Assembly: GCA_035286745.1 (NCBI GenBank)
Contig: DATECU010000092.1
Coordinates: 1-31,267, forward strand
DNA length: 31,267 bases
Reading direction: 5' to 3'
Source: DATECU01 sp035286745
GTDB lineage: Bacteria; Acidobacteriota; Vicinamibacteria; Fen-336
Shown here: one piece after another, positions 8,286 through 15,025 of the stretch
Layout of the letters: each line of letters begins with the position of its first letter
Position numbering within the stretch: position 1 is the first letter of the stretch
Notes under the pieces: model-generated
Told to the model about the DNA's origin: nothing
The model's database searches: none
Seen by the model: only the letters and a program-made list of their open reading frames with translations
Made by a program: the position numbers and the translations under genes

Positions 8286-9464
8286 ATGAGGATCATCCTG
8301 TACTCGGGCAAGGGAGGGGTGGGCAAGACCAGCCTGTCCGCCGCCACCGCCGTGCGATCGGCCGCGCTGGGCAAGCGGACGCTGGTGGTGTCCACCGACT
8401 CCGCCCACAGCCTGGCCGATGCTCTGGCGGTGGCGGTGGGCAGTCAGCCCACCCGCATCGCACCTAACCTTGATGCACTGGAAATCGACGTCAACCGCGA
8501 GCTGGCGGATCACTGGGGGGTGATCCAGGAATGGCTCACCCGTTTCATGACCTTCCAGGGCGTGGGCGAAGCGGTGGCCGAGGAGATGGCCATCCTCCCC
8601 GGCATGGACGAGCTGTTCAGCCTGCTCAAGGTCAAGCGCTTCGCCGACCAGGGCGCCTACCAGGTCGCCATCATCGACTGCGCGCCGACCGGGGAGACGG
8701 TGCGGATGTTGTCGGCGCCGGAGATCCTGAACTTCTACTTCAAGCGCATCTTCCCCATCCAGCGCACGGTGCTGCGATCGGTCCGGCCGGTGGCCAAGCG
8801 GGTGACCGACATGCCCTTGCCCTCGGACGACGTTCTCGCCGCCGTGAAGGCGGTCTACGACCAGCTCGAAGGCATGGGGCCGCTGCTCCAGGACCCCGAG
8901 CGCAGCACCATTCGCATCGTGCTCAACCCGGAGCGAATGGTGATCAACGAATCGCAGCGGCTCTACACCTACCTGAACCTGTTCGGTTTCCCGGTGGACG
9001 CGGTGATCGCCAACCGAGTGCTGCCCAAAGAGGCCGGCTCCGGCTACTTCGACCGCTGGCTGTCCCTCCAGGCCGGCTACCTGGCCGAGGCCCGCCGCTG
9101 CTTCGATCCGCTGCCCTTCTTCGAGGCCCGCTTCTTCGATCGCGAGATGGTGGGGTTGCCGCTGCTCGGCGAGTTCGCCCAGGAGGTGTTCGGCGACAGC
9201 GACCCCACCGACGTCTACTACCGGGAGAAGCCGCTGCAGATCAAGAAGGAAGGCCGCGGCTACGCCATGTACATCCGCCTGCCCTTCGCCGAGAAGGACA
9301 AGATCCAGGTCTGGACCCAGGGCGACGAGCTGGTGGTCCAGGTGGACAATCAGAGACGCAACGTTGTGCTGCCCCGCACCCTGGCCTGCCGGGAGCTTCT
9401 GGGGGCGGCCTTCCAGGGCCAGCACCTGAGGGTCGCCTTCGGCGCCAAGGAGGATCATGCCTAG
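8286..9464 (+). CDS. ArsA/Get3-family ATPase 3 with C-terminal alpha-crystallin-like (ArsA_HSP20) domain, Get3d-like
   Basis: A 392-residue ATPase. ILYSGKGGVGKT puts an intact deviant Walker A with signature lysine at residues 8-15. VVSTDSAHSLADAL is the DxAHS switch I motif of Get3/ArsA, and VAIIDCAPTGETVRML is the Walker B/switch II region with the APTGET motif. From about residue 320 a separate beta-rich domain follows (YAMYIRLPFAEKDKIQVW, then ELVVQVDNQRRNVVLP), resembling the small heat-shock/alpha-crystallin fold fused to Get3d proteins of phototrophs and other bacteria. It would bind hydrophobic or membrane-protein clients; the client is unknown. A GGAGG lies seven bases before the ATG. 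The stop overlaps the start of the small downstream gene (ATGCCTAG). Confidence 0.9.
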   Translation: MRIILYSGKGGVGKTSLSAATAVRSAALGKRTLVVSTDSAHSLADALAVAVGSQPTRIAPNLDALEIDVNRELADHWGVIQEWLTRFMTFQGVGEAVAEEMAILPGMDELFSLLKVKRFADQGAYQVAIIDCAPTGETVRMLSAPEILNFYFKRIFPIQRTVLRSVRPVAKRVTDMPLPSDDVLAAVKAVYDQLEGMGPLLQDPERSTIRIVLNPERMVINESQRLYTYLNLFGFPVDAVIANRVLPKEAGSGYFDRWLSLQAGYLAEARRCFDPLPFFEARFFDREMVGLPLLGEFAQEVFGDSDPTDVYYREKPLQIKKEGRGYAMYIRLPFAEKDKIQVWTQGDELVVQVDNQRRNVVLPRTLACRELLGAAFQGQHLRVAFGAKEDHA

Positions 9465-9663
9465 CGATTCGAAACCCAAGAAGGCCTGCTGCATGATCTC
9501 GGAGATCCTGGAGGAGGCCGGCATCGATCGCGAAAAGGCGCGTCAGGTGCGCCGGCAGCTCTTGGAGGGCCTCATCCTGCTCTGCCAGTGGCAGCTGGAG
9601 AGAATGGACGCTTCGCGCACTCCGCACAGCGGCAAGAAGGCCCGAAAGGTCGCGGTCGAGTAG
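9457..9663 (+). CDS. Small helical protein coupled to ArsA ATPase 3 (unknown)
   Basis: I do not recognise this 68-residue protein. It starts with ATG inside the end of the third ATPase gene (eight-base overlap), which argues for a real, coupled gene. The N-terminus is basic, followed by an adjacent cysteine pair (KKACCMISE, residues 11-12), a predicted amphipathic helix over about residues 13-50 with LLEGLILLCQWQLERM, and a basic tail (KKARKVAVE). There is no signal peptide or membrane segment. The conserved-looking Cys pair and third Cys at 43 could bind metal or form disulfides. Given its position it may be an accessory or regulator of the ATPases; that is inference only. Confidence 0.65.
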   Translation: MPSDSKPKKACCMISEILEEAGIDREKARQVRRQLLEGLILLCQWQLERMDASRTPHSGKKARKVAVE

Positions 9664-9698
9664 CTCCGGGAGGAAGACCCGACTGGGCGTGCCGGCCG

Positions 9699-9707
9699 TG
9701 CTACACT
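9699..9707 (+). promoter_or_regulatory. Extended -10 promoter candidate, kinase gene
   Basis: TGC-TACACT ends six bases before the ATG at 9714, so initiation would fall on the start codon. No clear -35 is present, and the same layout recurs before 13268 and 13834. The kinase/regulator pair may thus be separately transcribed from the ArsA genes, which end 50 bases upstream. Confidence 0.4.
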
Positions 9708-9713
9708 CCGGCC

Positions 9714-11081
9714 ATGGCGCAGGGTCGTGACCCGCTTCGGGTTGGAGTCCTGGGCGAGGATGCCGAAAGCGACCTGCAGTCCACGAGCCTGGCCGACCGC
9801 TTCGAGGTCGTCCGCGCCGACGATCTGGCCGCCCTGGTATCGGCCCACGTCGACCTGGCCCTGCTCTCCACCACGCCCGAAGGCGCCCCCGCCCTCGCCG
9901 AAGCCCTGAGCCGGATGGCGCACGCGCCGCCGGCGGTGATCCTGGTCAATACGGGGGCCGGCGAACATCCTCACTCCTCCGTGGTGAGCGCCATCGTCCA
10001 GGCCAAGGAGCAGTGGGAGAAGGCCTTCGATGCCATCGTCGATCCGGTAGCCATCCTCGACCGAAGCGGCATCGTGGCGCGCGCCAACCGCGGCCTGGCC
10101 GAGGTCCTCGGCCTTCCCTTCGAGGAAGTGGTCCGAGCACCCTACGCCGAGCTGCTGGGCCCGCCGCTGGCGCCCTCGCTCGACCCGATTGCCGACAGCC
10201 TGAGGGACGGCGAACCGCGCACTCATGAGGCTCGCTTCGGCAAGCTCCCGGGCCTCCATCAGGTGACCACCTCGCCCTACCGCAACGACGCCGGCGAGGT
10301 CCAGGGCGTGGTGGTCATCATCAAGGACGTGACGAGCGAGAAGGAACAGCAGGAGCGACTGCTGCGGGCGGCCCGCCTGGCCGACGTGGGGCTCTTGGCA
10401 GGCGGGGTTGCTCACGAGATCAACACCCCGTTGGCCTCCATCGCGCTGCGCGCCGAGAGCCTGCTCAAGGCGGCCCAGAGTCCGGACCTGCTGGCGGTCC
10501 CCGCCTTCAAGAACTTTCCCCGCTACCTCAAGACCATCGACGAGGAGATCTTCCGCTGCAAGAAGATCATCGGTGGGCTGCTCGAGTTCAGCCGGGTCCG
10601 CAAGCTGGAGGCCCGGGCGGTCGACCTGAACGCCTTGGCCGAGCGGGCCCACGACCTGGTGGGGCACCAGCTCAAGCTCAAGCAAGTGGCGCTGGACCTG
10701 AAACTGGCCCCACGGCTTCCCCTGATCCACGGTGACGACAGCCAACTGCGTCAGGCGCTGGTGGCGCTGCTCATGAACGCGCTGGACGCCAGCTCCGCCG
10801 GGGGCCACATCGAAGTGGCCACTCGGCGCGACGGAGAGGACGGGGTCGTGCTCTCGGTGACCGATGACGGGACCGGCATCCCGCCGGAGAACCTGGATCG
10901 GATCTTCAACCCCTTCTTCACCACCAAACCCGTGGGCCAGGGCACCGGCCTGGGGCTCGCGATGTGCCACGGAATCGTGGCCTCCCACGGCGGGGACATC
11001 AGGGTGGAGAGCAAGCCGGGCTCCGGAACCTGCATGTCCCTGCTCTTTCCCGCAACCGCAAGCCCCCCCGGAGCGAGCTAG
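9714..11081 (+). CDS. PAS-domain sensor histidine kinase (NtrB-like)
   Basis: A 455-residue cytoplasmic kinase with no membrane segment. Residues 1-95 look like a receiver-type alpha/beta fold lacking a clear phospho-acceptor aspartate. A PAS domain follows (about 100-205, WEKAFDAIVDPVAILDRSG to VIIKDVTSEKE). Then come the H box GGVAHEINTPLASI with His234, the N box MNALDA with Asn355, the G1 box DDGTGIP (384-390), and the F/G2 stretch FFTTKPVGQGTGLGLA (401-416). This is the NtrB/AtoS-type arrangement that pairs with sigma-54 activators, and such a regulator is encoded ten bases downstream. The signal is presumably internal and sensed by the PAS or N-terminal domain. The ATG at 9714 was chosen over an upstream in-frame start that overlaps the preceding gene. 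Confidence 0.92.
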   Translation: MAQGRDPLRVGVLGEDAESDLQSTSLADRFEVVRADDLAALVSAHVDLALLSTTPEGAPALAEALSRMAHAPPAVILVNTGAGEHPHSSVVSAIVQAKEQWEKAFDAIVDPVAILDRSGIVARANRGLAEVLGLPFEEVVRAPYAELLGPPLAPSLDPIADSLRDGEPRTHEARFGKLPGLHQVTTSPYRNDAGEVQGVVVIIKDVTSEKEQQERLLRAARLADVGLLAGGVAHEINTPLASIALRAESLLKAAQSPDLLAVPAFKNFPRYLKTIDEEIFRCKKIIGGLLEFSRVRKLEARAVDLNALAERAHDLVGHQLKLKQVALDLKLAPRLPLIHGDDSQLRQALVALLMNALDASSAGGHIEVATRRDGEDGVVLSVTDDGTGIPPENLDRIFNPFFTTKPVGQGTGLGLAMCHGIVASHGGDIRVESKPGSGTCMSLLFPATASPPGAS

Positions 11082-11091
11082 AGGAGTCCAG

Positions 11092-12441
11092 ATGCCAGAT
11101 ACTCCGTCCGTGCGCGTCCTGGTCGTGGAGGACGACCAGGCCCTTTCCGAGATCCTCTGCGACGAGCTCAGGAGCCGCGGTCACCAGGCGGTGGCAGCGG
11201 AGACCGTGGGGAGTGCCCGGGAGCGCCTCAAGGACTCCGAGTTCGAGGTGGCCCTCTTGGACCTCATGCTCCCCGACGGCAGCGGCATCGACGTGCTCCG
11301 GCAGATCGCCGAGGAAGAGCTGGCCATGGAAGCCATCATCCTCACGGGTTATGCCACGGTTTCGACAGCCATCGAGGCCATGAAGCTGGGGGCCTACGAC
11401 TACATCACCAAGCCGGCCCGCATGGACGAGATCGAGGTGCAGGTGCTGAAGGCGGCCGAGAAGGCCCGCCTGCGGCGGGAGAACCTGGCCCTCAAAGTCC
11501 GCGTCCAGCGCCACGAGGTGGTGGAAGGACTGATCACCGAGGACTCGGCACTCAAGGAGATCCTGGCCTCACTAGAGCGGATCGCTCAGGCCGACCTGCC
11601 GGTGCTGATCCAGGGCGAGAGCGGCACCGGCAAGGAGCTGATCGCCCGGGCCGTGCACCGGCTGAGCCCCCGGTCCTCGGCCGCGTTTGTCGCCATCAAC
11701 TGCGCGGCGGTTCCCGAGAACCTGCTGGAGAGCGAGCTGTTCGGACACGAGAAGGGCTCCTTCACCGGGGCCATGGTGCGCAAACCCGGCCTCTTCGAGG
11801 TTGCCGACCGAGGTGTGGTCTTTCTCGACGAGGTGGGCGAGATTCCGCCCTCGGTCCAGGTCAAGCTGCTCCGGGCCATCGAGTCCAAGGAGTTCTTTCG
11901 GGTCGGATCGACACGCCCGGTCCGCGCCGACGTGCGCATCGTCTCCGCTACCAACAAGAACCTGAAGAGCGAGATGCAGGCCGGCGGCTTTCGCGAGGAC
12001 CTCTACTACCGCCTGAACGGCGTGACCTTGAAGCTCCCCCCCCTCCGCGACCGCAAGGGCGACATCCCGCTTCTCGCCAAGCACTTCGCCTATCGCTTCG
12101 CGCCCAACAAGAAGCTCTCAAACCGGGCGATCGAGACCTTGCAGGACTACTCCTGGCCGGGCAACGTGCGCGAGCTGCAGATGGTGATCCAGCGCGCCGC
12201 CATCCTGAGCAGCCAGGACACGCTGGAACCGGCGGACCTGCCGCTCGACATCCAGGATCAGAACTGGAAGGGGGGTGCGGTGCGGGCGGGGCTGACGCTG
12301 GCCGACATGGAGCGGGAGTACATCGAGACCGTGCTCCGGGAGAACGAGGGCCACCGCGGCCGGACCGCCAAGGCGCTGGGCATCGACCCCAAGACCCTCT
12401 ACAACAAGCTGGGCCCGGAGCGACCGCGGAAGAAGGAGTGA
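11092..12441 (+). CDS. Sigma-54-dependent response regulator, NtrC family
   Basis: A 449-residue three-domain activator. The receiver (about 1-120) has the acidic pair EDD at 13-15, phospho-acceptor Asp57 (LLDLMLPDGSG) and Lys107. The AAA+ domain (about 145-385) has Walker A GESGTGKE at 175-182, the sigma-54 contact loop as GSFTGA at 222-227 (a serine variant of GAFTGA), Walker B VVFLDEVGE at 242-250 and the arginine-containing NVRELQ segment. A Fis-type helix-turn-helix ends the protein (GRTAKALGIDPKTLYNKL, about 423-440). It activates RNA polymerase at -24/-12 promoters once phosphorylated, most likely by the kinase just upstream. GAGGAG lies eight bases before the ATG. No target promoter is evident within the window. 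Confidence 0.94.
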   Translation: MPDTPSVRVLVVEDDQALSEILCDELRSRGHQAVAAETVGSARERLKDSEFEVALLDLMLPDGSGIDVLRQIAEEELAMEAIILTGYATVSTAIEAMKLGAYDYITKPARMDEIEVQVLKAAEKARLRRENLALKVRVQRHEVVEGLITEDSALKEILASLERIAQADLPVLIQGESGTGKELIARAVHRLSPRSSAAFVAINCAAVPENLLESELFGHEKGSFTGAMVRKPGLFEVADRGVVFLDEVGEIPPSVQVKLLRAIESKEFFRVGSTRPVRADVRIVSATNKNLKSEMQAGGFREDLYYRLNGVTLKLPPLRDRKGDIPLLAKHFAYRFAPNKKLSNRAIETLQDYSWPGNVRELQMVIQRAAILSSQDTLEPADLPLDIQDQNWKGGAVRAGLTLADMEREYIETVLRENEGHRGRTAKALGIDPKTLYNKLGPERPRKKE

Positions 12442-12487
12442 TGCGTTCACTCACCAACGCAGCCAGGGCCGCACCCACACGAAACGG

Positions 12488-12590
12488 AAACCACAGAGGC
12501 ACGAGAGGAGGAGGCGGCGAGAAGCGGCTTTTCGTTAGGCGACCCGGGGCCAGGCAACGCTCGTCGTTCTTTGTGTCCTTTGTGTTCGTC
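12488..12590. repeat. Imperfect inverted-repeat element of CACAGAGGCAC type between convergent genes
   Basis: The left arm on the plus strand (about 12488-12510) contains CCACAGAGGCACGAGAGG. The right arm, read on the minus strand (about 12566-12590), contains AACACAAAGGACACAAAG. They are the same purine-rich A-C-A-C-A-G/A-A-G-G motif facing each other. Between them lies a short hairpin (CGAGAAG, loop CGG, CTTTTCG, 12518-12534). The element fills nearly the whole 168-base gap between the response regulator and the convergent JAMM gene. It is non-coding, and I take it to be a member of a dispersed intergenic repeat family. A role in transcription termination is possible, but no T-tract follows. 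Confidence 0.5.
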
Positions 12591-12609
12591 CTGCGAGAGC
12601 GGTTGGGAA

Positions 12610-13155
12610 CTACTTCACGGCGCGCAGAGGGTGGGCGTCGAAGCCGATCGCATACGGGCAGAGGATGGCGATGCGTCGCGTCTCCCCGGCCGCGGTGACC
12701 GTGTAGGCGGTGAGGCGGAAGTAGTGGTCGTCGGTGGTGCCCGACAGCGACCCGTCGTCGTTGTAGTTCCAGGGCACCTCGCGCAGCCGGTCGTTCACGC
12801 TCAGGATCACGTAGACGTTGTCGGCCTGCATGCCCTCTCGGTCCGTCTCGCTGGGGTGGCTGGCGGCTCGGGTGTAGCCCCACATGGTGTGGGAGTGGAA
12901 GTCGCCGATCACCGACATCTGCGGCAGGTTGGCGAGAAAACGCTCGATGCGGCGGTGGGCCCGAGGGTTGGTCACCACCCCCTTGTGCTTGCGGCCTGCG
13001 CTCTGGAAGGGAATGGCGTGCTCGACCACGAACATCTCTTTCCCCGCCTGCCGATCGAGGTGACCGATGAGCAGGCCGAAGCACTCCCGCTTGTAGACCT
13101 CGACTGCCGAGATCAGAAGTCCCCAGAAGGCGTTCTGTGAGATGTATGCGATCAT
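12610..13155 (-). CDS. JAMM/Mov34 (JAB) domain metalloprotease candidate
   Basis: A 181-residue protein that consists of little more than a JAB/MPN domain. The zinc-site residues of JAMM peptidases can be placed: Glu24 (ECFGLLIG), His87 and His89 (GDFHSHT), Ser102 and Asp105 (SETD). Between the second histidine and the serine there are twelve residues instead of the usual seven, so the loop is longer. JAMM enzymes cleave isopeptide or peptide bonds next to ubiquitin-like proteins, or C-terminal extensions of sulfur carriers. No ubiquitin-like protein, E1-like enzyme or sulfur-carrier gene is nearby, so the substrate is unknown. The ATG at 13155 starts at the normal domain border. It has its own strong promoter and is divergent from the small exported protein. 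Confidence 0.82.
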   Translation of the reverse strand: MIAYISQNAFWGLLISAVEVYKRECFGLLIGHLDRQAGKEMFVVEHAIPFQSAGRKHKGVVTNPRAHRRIERFLANLPQMSVIGDFHSHTMWGYTRAASHPSETDREGMQADNVYVILSVNDRLREVPWNYNDDGSLSGTTDDHYFRLTAYTVTAAGETRRIAILCPYAIGFDAHPLRAVK

Positions 13156-13194
13156 GGCGTCTCTGATGAGGGGGAACGAGGAACCGACAAGACC

Positions 13195-13223
13195 ATCATA
13201 TTCGCCCCTCCCTGGGCTGTCAA
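13195..13223 (-). promoter_or_regulatory. Sigma-70 promoter of the JAMM gene
   Basis: On the minus strand TTGACA (13218-13223), a 17-base spacer and TATGAT (13195-13200): a near-consensus housekeeping promoter. Predicted initiation near 13188 gives a leader of about 33 bases. No Shine-Dalgarno is visible before the ATG. Confidence 0.75.
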
Positions 13224-13256
13224 CGAACCCGGAAAGATCGCTGTAAGCATCAGAGG

Positions 13257-13262
13257 TATAAT
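13257..13262 (+). promoter_or_regulatory. -10 box TATAAT directly before the exported-protein gene
   Basis: A perfect TATAAT ends five bases before the ATG at 13268, so the predicted first transcribed base is at or next to the A of the start codon. The -35 position is poor. This fits a leaderless mRNA. Confidence 0.5.
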
Positions 13263-13267
13263 GACTT

Positions 13268-13750
13268 ATGCTGAGGAGCTCAGCCGTCGTCCTGGGTTGC
13301 CTTCTGGTCGCCTTCGCCGCCAGTCCGCCCCCCACCCAGGCCGGGGACATCACCGCCTTCGTGGCCGTCGCCGCCCCCGTGGACAGTTGGGGCCGCGGCT
13401 ACGGGGCCGCTCTCTCGTCAACCTGGTTCACGGTCTTGAGCTTCGAGGGTGAGGCAGCACGTTTTGCGGGAGAGAGCCCCGACAGCACCATGACCTCCTT
13501 CACGGGCAGCGCCCTACTGGCCCCGCCCATCGCGTTTCTGACGCCCTACGGGGGCGTGGGCGTCGGCCTCTTCCGCCAGACCGAGGGAACGGACAGCGAC
13601 ACCGGCACCCTCAAGTGCTTCGTGCTCGGCCTCAAGATCAAGATCGGGCTGGCGGTGCTGAAGGGCGAGTTCCGGCAGTACGGTCTCTCCGGCGAGCCGC
13701 TCTTGTCCATGGAGCGCCGCTACTCGGTGGGTGCCGGCATCGCTTTCTAG
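13268..13750 (+). CDS. Small exported protein, possible outer-membrane beta-barrel
   Basis: A 160-residue protein with a signal peptide (residues 1 to about 25, hydrophobic core VVLGCLLVAFAAS, likely cleavage after TQA). The mature part alternates polar and hydrophobic residues in short beta-like stretches (ITAFVAVAAPV, YGAALSSTWF, YGGVGVGLF, VGAGIAF) and ends in phenylalanine, the usual last residue of outer-membrane barrels recognised by the Bam machinery. The length would suit an eight-stranded barrel. I cannot name a family. It is divergent from the JAMM gene and followed 83 bases later by the MglA-like gene. Function unknown; the export call is firmer than the barrel call. Confidence 0.7.
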   Translation: MLRSSAVVLGCLLVAFAASPPPTQAGDITAFVAVAAPVDSWGRGYGAALSSTWFTVLSFEGEAARFAGESPDSTMTSFTGSALLAPPIAFLTPYGGVGVGLFRQTEGTDSDTGTLKCFVLGLKIKIGLAVLKGEFRQYGLSGEPLLSMERRYSVGAGIAF

Positions 13751-13815
13751 GCCGCGCCTAGCTCGTAGCCCCGGACCAGCCGGGCCCGACCCTCAGGCGC
13801 TACTTGAGCCCGGTG

Positions 13816-13824
13816 TGCTAAACT
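13816..13824 (+). promoter_or_regulatory. Extended -10 promoter candidate, MglA-like gene
   Basis: TGC-TAAACT, without a clear -35, ends nine bases before GTG 13834 and twelve before GTG 13837. Initiation near 13831 leaves a leader of only a few bases. It is nearly the same sequence as the element before the kinase gene (TGC-TACACT). Confidence 0.4.
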
Positions 13825-13833
13825 CGCGGCGCT

Positions 13834-14985
13834 GTGGTGTTCTTCAACTACACAACGATGCAGATGACGGCCAAGATCGTCTACTACGGTCCTGGCCTGT
13901 GTGGAAAGACCACCAACCTGCAAGCCATTCACCAGAAGACCGCCCCCGGCTCGCGGGGGGAGATGGTCAGCCTCGAAACCGAGACCGACCGTACCCTGTT
14001 CTTCGACCTGCTTCCGCTCGACGTCGGCGTGGTCGGAGGCATGAAGCTGCGCCTACAGCTCTACACGGTGCCCGGGCAGGTCTTCTACAACGCCACCCGC
14101 AAGCTGGTGCTCAAGGGGGTCGACGGGATCGTGTTTGTGGCCGACAGTCAGGTGGCGGCCCGGGAGACCAACATCGAATCCCTGGGCAACCTGCGGGTGA
14201 ACTTGGCGGAGCTGGGCATCAGCATGGACCAGGTCCCGGTCGTCTTTCAGTACAACAAGCGGGACATCCGCAACATCCTCTCCGTCGATGAGCTCAACGC
14301 CACCCTGAACCCGGGGAGCGCCCCCTGCTTCGAGGCCGCCGCCCTCCACGGCGTCGGCGTCTTCGAGACGCTCAAGACCATCTCCCGCCTCGCCATCCAG
14401 TCGGTCCGCAAGAAGATCGCCGAGGACTCCAAGAAGAAGGCCCCGCCGCTGGAGCCGGTCGTAGCCCCGCTCCCGCCACCGCCGCCACCACGTCCCGGCC
14501 TCACCGTGGCGCCCATCGCCACCGCGGATCCGTTGGCGGAATTGGTGGCCGACACCCCGGGGGGCACCGAGGAAGTGCCCCTCGAGTTCGCCGAGGAGGA
14601 CTCGGGCGAACACCGGGTTCGGGCGGTCCCCACCAAGGCCAGCGTCGACATCCAGCATGAGCTGGCCAAGCTCCGCGATCTGACGGGCATGACGGGAGTC
14701 AGGAAGACCCCCAGCAGCTCCCCCAAGAACCTGGACAAGCGGCTCCAGGAGATCCTGACTACCGATCCCGGCCAGCGCCAAGACGTCAAGCGCAAGGCCA
14801 GCATCGACGTGCCGGAGCGCCGGATGAAGGGCGTCACCGGGGTCAGAGTGCATCTGGAGCTGGAAGGGGAAACCGGGACCACGCCGCTCAGAGACGTGCT
14901 GGTCATCCCCTTGGTCGGTGCCAAACGGGTTGAGCGCCTCAACCTCCACCTCGACCTCGAGGTCAAGGCCAGCGGCGAGAGCTGA
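13834..14985 (+). CDS. MglA-like Ras-superfamily GTPase with long C-terminal extension
   Basis: Residues 1-195 are an MglA-type small GTPase: KIVYYGPGLCGKTTNL with the P-loop at 19-26, the switch region FFDLLPLDVG, LYTVPGQVFYNATRKLVLKGVDG with the PM3 motif at 78-82 in its MglA form, and NKRD at 141-144 for guanine specificity. MglA proteins set cell polarity and motility in myxobacteria and are widespread in other phyla. They are normally about 195 residues; this one has 383. The extra half starts with a basic segment (SVRKKIAEDSKKK), a run of prolines at about 212-221, an acidic stretch, then a lysine-rich and finally a beta-like end (VLVIPLVGAKRVERLNLHLDLEVK). No mglB/roadblock gene is adjacent. 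Start is GTG at 13834, or 13837. Confidence 0.87.
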   Translation: MVFFNYTTMQMTAKIVYYGPGLCGKTTNLQAIHQKTAPGSRGEMVSLETETDRTLFFDLLPLDVGVVGGMKLRLQLYTVPGQVFYNATRKLVLKGVDGIVFVADSQVAARETNIESLGNLRVNLAELGISMDQVPVVFQYNKRDIRNILSVDELNATLNPGSAPCFEAAALHGVGVFETLKTISRLAIQSVRKKIAEDSKKKAPPLEPVVAPLPPPPPPRPGLTVAPIATADPLAELVADTPGGTEEVPLEFAEEDSGEHRVRAVPTKASVDIQHELAKLRDLTGMTGVRKTPSSSPKNLDKRLQEILTTDPGQRQDVKRKASIDVPERRMKGVTGVRVHLELEGETGTTPLRDVLVIPLVGAKRVERLNLHLDLEVKASGES

Positions 14986-14993
14986 GGGGGTCA

Positions 14994-15019
14994 GGGGCGG
15001 GATCGCAAGACCCCGCCCC
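14994..15019. terminator. Hairpin between convergent genes, possible bidirectional terminator
   Basis: GGGGCGGG (14994-15001) pairs perfectly with CCCGCCCC (15012-15019) around a ten-base loop, eight bases after the MglA-like gene and seven before the end of the convergent lipoprotein gene. There is no T-tract on either side, so strict Rho-independent termination is doubtful. Confidence 0.45.
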
Positions 15020-15025
15020 GTCCAG

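Noticed and set aside
6142..9464. Arsenite efflux operon (arsA with arsB/arsC/arsR/arsD)
   Set aside because: None of the other ars genes is present, and the ATPases are single-half proteins with Get3-like motifs.
8055..9524. Open frame of 489 codons on the minus strand
   Set aside because: It is antisense to the third ArsA-type ATPase, whose P-loop and switch motifs are unmistakable.
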